From assembly GCF_004329815.1 (NCBI RefSeq), contig NZ_SJPE01000006.1, positions 62,001 to 126,000 of the forward strand: a stretch of DNA of 64,000 nt. The letters run 5' to 3'. A program made the position numbers and the translations under genes. Below, one piece after another: positions 59,280 to 64,000 of this stretch. The stretch is from Flavobacterium silvisoli (GTDB lineage: Bacteria > Bacteroidota > Bacteroidia > Flavobacteriales > Flavobacteriaceae). The notes beneath the pieces were generated by a model. It was not told the DNA's origin, searched no databases, and worked only from the letters and a program-made list of their open reading frames with translations. The first letter of the stretch is position 1. Each line of letters begins with the position of its first letter.

Positions 59280-60720
59280 TTTCACTATAACCTACCGCTT
59301 CACCAATCAAAGTGGCAGTAGTGCAATCGGTAATTTTTACCAATACAAAATCGCCTTCTTTGTAATGCTCTTTAGGGAAAACAGTGACTACATTTTCAGA
59401 ATTTCTGCCACTCCAGTGTTTGTCTGATTTCTTTGATTCTTTTTCAATCAAGACTTCTACCGTTTGTCCTAAGAAACGCTTGGTTCTTTTTTCACTTAGT
59501 ATTTGTTGCAAGTCTACAATTTCCTGTAAACGTCTTTTCTTTACTTCTTCCGGTACATCATCTTCCATTTTACGGGCTGCCAAAGTACCGGGTCTCTCAG
59601 AATACGCAAACATATAGCCGAAGTCGTATTCTACATATTCCATCAAACTCAACGTGTCTTGGTGATCTTCTTCGGTTTCGGTTGGGAAACCGGCAATCAT
59701 ATCTTGCGAAATGGAACAGCCCGGTATGATGCGTTTGATTTTATCCACCAATTCCATGTACTCTTCACGGGTGTGCTGGCGGTTCATTTCTTTTAAGATT
59801 CGGGTACTGCCGCTTTGCACCGGTAGGTGTATGTAATTGCATACATTATCATATTTGGCAATCACGTGCAACACTTCTTCGTGCATGTCCTGCGGATTGG
59901 AAGTCGAAAAACGGAAACGCATTTTCGGAAACTGAATAGCACACATTTCCAATAACTGAGCAAAGTCGACTGCCGTGGCTTTTTGCATTTCGGTAGCCTT
60001 GTCAAAATCTTTTTTCAAACCGCCGCCATACCAAAGGTAACTGTCAACGTTTTGTCCTAAAAGGCAAACTTCTTTAAAACCTCTGTCCCACAAATCCTGA
60101 ATCTCAGCCATAATACTTTGTGGTTCACGACTGCGCTCACGACCTCGGGTAAACGGTACTACGCAAAATGTACACATGTTATCGCAACCGCGTGTGATAG
60201 AAACGAAGGCATTTACGCCATTACTGTTCAAACGCACCGGAGACACATCGCCATACGTTTCGTCTTTAGAAAGGATAACATTGATGGCATCACGACCTTC
60301 TTCCACTTCTTTCAAAAGATTCGGTAAATCCTTGTAGGCATCCGGGCCGACAACCATATCTACAATTTTTTCCTCTTCAAGAAATTGACTTTTCAAACGC
60401 TCAGCCATGCAACCCAAAACACCCACCTTCATACTCGGATTGATGCTGCGTTTCACCGCTTGGTATTTTTCCAAACGTTTTCTTACGGTTTGTTCCGCCT
60501 TGTCTCGTATAGAGCAGGTATTGACCAAAACCAAATCGGCTTCCTCCAATTTTTGAGTAGTATTATACCCTTGCTCAGTCAAAATTGAAGCGACAATCTC
60601 ACTGTCCGAAAAATTCATCGCACAGCCGTAGCTCTCTATAAATAATTTTTTTTGGTTCCCTTCTTTTTGCTCTAAAACCAAGCTGGTACCTTGTTTTTTC
60701 TCGTCTATTTCCTTTTCCAT
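59272..60720 (-). CDS. miaB: tRNA-2-methylthio-N6-dimethylallyladenosine synthase MiaB
   Basis: 482 residues. The N-terminal domain carries the second cluster ligands C33 (YGCAMN), C69 (NTCSIR) and C104 (GCMAER). The radical-SAM motif is C179-DNM-C183-TF-C186, followed by [17 protein letters not shown] domain closes the protein ([34 protein letters not shown]). It methylthiolates A37 of tRNAs reading UNN codons. Divergent from topA. Confidence 0.95.
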   Translation of the reverse strand: MEKEIDEKKQGTSLVLEQKEGNQKKLFIESYGCAMNFSDSEIVASILTEQGYNTTQKLEEADLVLVNTCSIRDKAEQTVRKRLEKYQAVKRSINPSMKVGVLGCMAERLKSQFLEEEKIVDMVVGPDAYKDLPNLLKEVEEGRDAINVILSKDETYGDVSPVRLNSNGVNAFVSITRGCDNMCTFCVVPFTRGRERSREPQSIMAEIQDLWDRGFKEVCLLGQNVDSYLWYGGGLKKDFDKATEMQKATAVDFAQLLEMCAIQFPKMRFRFSTSNPQDMHEEVLHVIAKYDNVCNYIHLPVQSGSTRILKEMNRQHTREEYMELVDKIKRIIPGCSISQDMIAGFPTETEEDHQDTLSLMEYVEYDFGYMFAYSERPGTLAARKMEDDVPEEVKKRRLQEIVDLQQILSEKRTKRFLGQTVEVLIEKESKKSDKHWSGRNSENVVTVFPKEHYKEGDFVLVKITDCTTATLIGEAVGYSEMN

Positions 60721-60781
60721 CTTAGGCTGAATTTATTTCAGTATCGTATGCATCATCCCGATTTTGCGTTTTTCGGGACAG

Positions 60782-60813
60782 CAAAGATAATACTAAATTC
60801 GGAAATCTGACAA
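60782..60813 (-). promoter_or_regulatory. Promoter of miaB
   Basis: On the minus strand the -7 box TATCTTTG (60782-60789) lies 21 bp from a TTG at 60811-60813. The leader is about 60 nt. Confidence 0.55.
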
Positions 60814-60880
60814 GTTGGCAGAATCGGTTTAACAAAAGTTTTGGAGCGAATGGGTTAGGCGTGTCGGGAATCCCTATTCC

Positions 60881-60921
60881 CGCTTTACGGGTTACGCGGT
60901 AACCTCTTCAATCGGGGCTAA
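60881..60921 (+). repeat. Dispersed intergenic repeat, copy C
   Basis: 41 nt aligning without gaps with copies at 3594 and 38793, in the 369-bp gap between miaB and topA. The flank TCAATCGGGGCTAAAAA extends the match with copy B. Apart from this repeat and the two promoters, the gap at 60721-61089 holds nothing recognisable. Confidence 0.6.
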
Positions 60922-61061
60922 AAAAGGGCTTGTCTTTTGTCTCGGTTAACACCCTAAAAACGTTTTATGAAAAGACTGTATATATATTAAGGTATAAAAT
61001 TCTTTTATCGGTCAATCACCGTTAAAAACCAACACTAAATCGATATTTTAAAAAAAACGTT

Positions 61062-61069
61062 TACTTTTG
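61062..61069 (+). promoter_or_regulatory. -7 box of topA
   Basis: TACTTTTG fits TAnnTTTG, 20 bp before the ATG at 61090. No clear -33 TTTG is seen. Confidence 0.4.
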
Positions 61070-61089
61070 TCCGCGTAAACAATAGGGAT

Positions 61090-63591
61090 ATGGCAAAGAA
61101 TTTAGTTATCGTGGAGTCGCCGGCAAAGGCAAAAACAATCGAAAAATTTCTCGGTAGTGACTACCAGGTTGAGTCAAGTTACGGGCACATTGCCGACTTG
61201 CCTTCCAAAGAAATAGGAGTAGATGTTGAACACGGGTTCAAACCCAAGTATGAAGTCTCCGCCGATAAAAAAGCTCTGGTGACCAAGTTGAAAGGGCTAG
61301 CCAAAAAAGCCGATATGGTTTGGCTGGCTTCCGATGAGGACCGCGAGGGAGAAGCCATTTCCTGGCACTTAGCAGAAGAATTGAAATTGGACAAAGCCAA
61401 AACCAAACGCATTGTTTTCCACGAAATTACCAAATCGGCCATTCAAAAAGCCATAGAAAACCCACGCGGCATTGATTACAATTTAGTTAATGCACAACAA
61501 GCACGAAGAGTACTAGACAGATTGGTAGGGTATGAGTTGTCTCCCGTGCTTTGGAAAAAAGTAAAAGGAGGGTTATCTGCCGGACGTGTGCAATCAGTAT
61601 CTGTTCGCTTGATTGTGGAAAGAGAAAGAGAAATTCAGGAATTTAAACCGGTGGCTTCTTATTCAGTTACGGCCGAGTTTACCAATGAAGCCGGTAAAGT
61701 AGTGAAGGCCAAATTGCCTAAAAACTTTGCCACTAAAAAAGAGGCTGAAGATTTTCTTCAAAAGAATATTGGCTCTACTTATAAGGTAGCCGATTTAGAA
61801 ACCAAACCCACCAAAAAATCACCGGCAGCTCCGTTTACGACATCCACATTACAACAAGAAGCGGCCCGCAAATTATATTTACCCGTTGGCATCACTATGC
61901 AAATTGCACAGAGGTTGTACGAGGCCGGACTCATTACTTACATGAGAACCGACAGTGTCAACCTTTCACAGGAAGCCATGACTGCAGCACAAGCTGAGAT
62001 TACAAGTTTTTACGGGGCGGAATACAGCAAACCCAGAAATTACAATACCAAATCCAAAGGTGCTCAGGAAGCGCACGAGGCAATTCGTCCAACGGACATG
62101 TCGCGTCACACAGTGAATGTGGAAAGAGATCAAGCGCGTTTGTATGAACTCATTTGGAAAAGAACCTTAGCCTCACAAATGGCTGATGCCGAATTGGAAC
62201 GAACTAATGTTAAAATTGAAGCTGACAACCATTCTGAAGTGTTTCAGGCCACCGGAGAAGTCATCAAATTTGAAGGCTTCTTAAAAGTATATTTAGAAGG
62301 GAATGATGAAGATGATGAAGAACAAGAAGGCATGTTGCCGGCTTTAAAAGTTAATGAAAAATTGACTAACAACAATATTACGGCTACAGAGCGATACACG
62401 CGCCCGGCTTCAAGATATACCGAGGCCTCGTTGGTTAAGAAGTTGGAAGAATTGGGCATCGGTCGTCCGTCAACCTACGCGCCAACTATTTCTACCATCA
62501 TCAACAGAAACTATGTTGAAAAAGGAAATTTAGAAGGAGTAGAGCGAAAATACGTTCAGCTCACGCTGAAAAACAATAAGGTTGACGAAAAGATTTTAAA
62601 AGAAAACACCGGTTCCGACAAAGGGAAATTAGTGCCGACTGATATAGGAACTATCGTGAATGACTTCTTGGTTAAAAATTTTGAAGCAATCCTGGATTAC
62701 AACTTTACCGCAAAGGTAGAGCAGGATTTTGACGAAATCGCCGAGGGGAACATCGACTGGGCCAAAATGATGCAGGAATTCTACAATAAGTTCCATCCGA
62801 ATGTCCAGGAAGTTGAGAAAAATGCCGATCGTGAAAGCGGAGAGCGAATTTTAGGAACGGATCCCAAATCTGGAAAACCGGTTTCGGTTCGTTTGGGAAA
62901 ATTCGGGCCGATGGCTCAAATCGGAAACGCGGATGACGAAAACAAACAGTTTGCCAGTTTGCGTCAGGATCAAAATATCGGTAGTATTACGTTGGATGAA
63001 GCCTTGAATTTGTTTTTATTACCCAAAAATCTCGGTACATATAAAGGAGAAGAGGTAGAGGTGAACAACGGTCGTTTCGGTCCGTATGTTCGTTTCGGTA
63101 AACAATTTATCTCCCTGCCTAAAGGAGAAGATCCGTTAGATGTCTCCATGGAACGTGCTCAGGAATTGATTGACGAAAAAGCTAAAGCCGATGCGCCTAT
63201 AGCCGTCTATAAAAATATGGATGTTCAAAAAGGAGTGGGGCGTTTCGGTCCTTTCTTAAAATGGAACGGCATCTTTATTAATGTAAATAAGAAATACAAC
63301 TTTGATAATTTATCGCAATCCGATATTGCTGAATTGATTGAAGAGAAATTGCAAAAAGACATTGATAAAGTAATCCATAATTGGCCGGAAGAAGGGATAC
63401 TGGTTGAAAAAGCCCGTTGGGGAAAATCGGTCATTACTAAAGGCAAAATAAAAATTGAACTCAATAAAGATGTTGATGCTTCTAAATTAACCTTGGAAGA
63501 AGTCAAAGAAATGATTGAGAAAAAAACACCGGCCAAAAAGACTACAACTAAGAAGACTACTGCTAAAAAAACACCGGCCAAAAAGAAATAA
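61090..63591 (+). CDS. topA: DNA topoisomerase I (type IA)
   Basis: 833 residues. The TOPRIM domain opens the protein (NLVIVESPAKAKTIEKFLG, WLASDEDREGEAISWHL). The catalytic tyrosine is Y284 in GLITYMRTDSVNLS. EAIRPTD and LEELGIGRPSTYAPTISTI are conserved. Instead of zinc ribbons the C-terminal part has TopA_C repeats without cysteines (GPMAQIG, GPYVRFGKQF, GRFGPFLKW) and a Lys/Thr/Ala tail (KKTPAKKTTTKK) like histone-tail DNA binding. It relaxes negative supercoils. Confidence 0.95.
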   Translation: MAKNLVIVESPAKAKTIEKFLGSDYQVESSYGHIADLPSKEIGVDVEHGFKPKYEVSADKKALVTKLKGLAKKADMVWLASDEDREGEAISWHLAEELKLDKAKTKRIVFHEITKSAIQKAIENPRGIDYNLVNAQQARRVLDRLVGYELSPVLWKKVKGGLSAGRVQSVSVRLIVEREREIQEFKPVASYSVTAEFTNEAGKVVKAKLPKNFATKKEAEDFLQKNIGSTYKVADLETKPTKKSPAAPFTTSTLQQEAARKLYLPVGITMQIAQRLYEAGLITYMRTDSVNLSQEAMTAAQAEITSFYGAEYSKPRNYNTKSKGAQEAHEAIRPTDMSRHTVNVERDQARLYELIWKRTLASQMADAELERTNVKIEADNHSEVFQATGEVIKFEGFLKVYLEGNDEDDEEQEGMLPALKVNEKLTNNNITATERYTRPASRYTEASLVKKLEELGIGRPSTYAPTISTIINRNYVEKGNLEGVERKYVQLTLKNNKVDEKILKENTGSDKGKLVPTDIGTIVNDFLVKNFEAILDYNFTAKVEQDFDEIAEGNIDWAKMMQEFYNKFHPNVQEVEKNADRESGERILGTDPKSGKPVSVRLGKFGPMAQIGNADDENKQFASLRQDQNIGSITLDEALNLFLLPKNLGTYKGEEVEVNNGRFGPYVRFGKQFISLPKGEDPLDVSMERAQELIDEKAKADAPIAVYKNMDVQKGVGRFGPFLKWNGIFINVNKKYNFDNLSQSDIAELIEEKLQKDIDKVIHNWPEEGILVEKARWGKSVITKGKIKIELNKDVDASKLTLEEVKEMIEKKTPAKKTTTKKTTAKKTPAKKK

Positions 63592-63594
63592 ACT

Positions 63595-64000
63595 ATGGAA
63601 TTTGATTTTTTGTCACCTGTAGATGATGCAATTATTCAATACGTAAAAGGACTGTCTTCGCAACATTTGGGAAGTAAAGTAGCTTTTCATACCGATAAAG
63701 AATTTCCCGATACCGACCAGATTAAGGTTGCTGTTGTCGGAGTTCTTGAGAACAGAGGTGATTCAAAAGCTTTTGAAGAAGTTGATTTGATGGCCATTCG
63801 GAAGGAATTGTACAGCTTGTTCCCCGGAAATTGGCAAAGTTCTATTGCTGATTTGGGTGATATACTACCCGGAAATTCACTGGAAGATACATTTTTTGCG
63901 TTACAGAAAGTAGCCTCCAAATTAATCCGAAAAGGGATTATACCCATAGTATTGGGAGGGACACAAGATTTGACCTATGCCTTATACAGAGGATATGATC
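63595..64000 (+). CDS. Arginase/formimidoylglutamase-family protein (5' part only)
   Basis: The ATG at 63595 lies 3 bp after the topA stop; 135 codons are visible before the right edge. It reads MEFDFLSPVDDAIIQYVKG, then VAVVGVLENRGDS and IIPIVLGGTQDLTYALYRGYD. The position and fold fit ureohydrolases, where this segment normally reads GG(D/G)HS and supplies a manganese ligand. Here it is GGTQD, lacking the histidine, so at least one metal ligand is missing in this part. The remaining ligands are outside the window. Confidence 0.75.
   Translation, partial: MEFDFLSPVDDAIIQYVKGLSSQHLGSKVAFHTDKEFPDTDQIKVAVVGVLENRGDSKAFEEVDLMAIRKELYSLFPGNWQSSIADLGDILPGNSLEDTFFALQKVASKLIRKGIIPIVLGGTQDLTYALYRGYD

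Overview
The window looks like a chromosomal segment of a flavobacterium (phylum Bacteroidota), probably Flavobacterium or a close relative. This rests on gliding-motility genes gldB and gldC, an exosortase F pair, a short primary sigma factor, flavobacterial lipoproteins and outer-membrane proteins, AT-rich intergenic DNA, and recurrent -7 promoter boxes of the form TAnnTTTG. Nearly all DNA is coding. I see no insertion sequence, prophage, CRISPR array or rRNA. The content is core genome with a few accessory-looking modules.

Layout. 1-3.3 kb: 5' part of a DUF5916-type protein, two convergent L,D-transpeptidases and an acetyltransferase. 3.4-9.8 kb: tRNA-Gly, peptidase E, a tandem pair of paralogous carboxypeptidase-regulatory-like proteins, a DUF6702 protein, an M1 metallopeptidase, a TatA-like protein and a PAP2 phosphatase. 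9.8-18.8 kb: O-methyltransferase, rlmN, a lipoprotein, polyprenyl synthase, an ECF sigma factor operon, dnaG and an orphan NarL-type regulator. 18.8-22.5 kb: nadE, gldB-gldC, engB and an alpha/beta hydrolase.

22.8-38.7 kb holds the complete division and cell wall (dcw) cluster in the order mraZ-rsmH-ftsL-ftsI-murE-mraY-murD-ftsW-murG-murC-ftsQ-ftsA-ftsZ. In front of it are regularly spaced GTGGTA repeats that look like an MraZ operator. 38.9-45.6 kb: yqeY, tRNA-Arg, rpe, rpoD, a lipoprotein, pnp, rpsO and a free-methionine-sulfoxide-reductase-like protein.

45.6-54.0 kb is the most accessory-looking part. It holds the xrtF exosortase pair; a two-gene unit coupling an ATP-cone/PD-(D/E)XK nuclease to a beta-CASP nuclease; a cysteine-rich metal cassette (HYC_CC_PP-like protein, TonB-dependent receptor, HMA protein); a carbonic anhydrase with a DUF2490 protein; and a DedA protein. 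54.1-60.7 kb is a minus-strand block: miaB, a sigma-54 activator, lptE, a TPR-like protein, secG, groES and groEL. 61-64 kb holds topA and the start of an arginase-family gene.

Functionally, much of the window serves the cell envelope: murein synthesis and division, murein crosslinking, LPS export, gliding, lipid carrier synthesis and protein export. The rest is information processing (primase, sigma factors, topoisomerase, RNA decay, tRNA and rRNA modification). The strongest leads are the ATP-cone nuclease/beta-CASP pair, the MraZ operator, the Shine-Dalgarno-bearing rpoD, a primase zinc domain without ligands, several probable leaderless promoters, and a dispersed 41-bp repeat. All product names come from reading the protein sequences; no database search was run.
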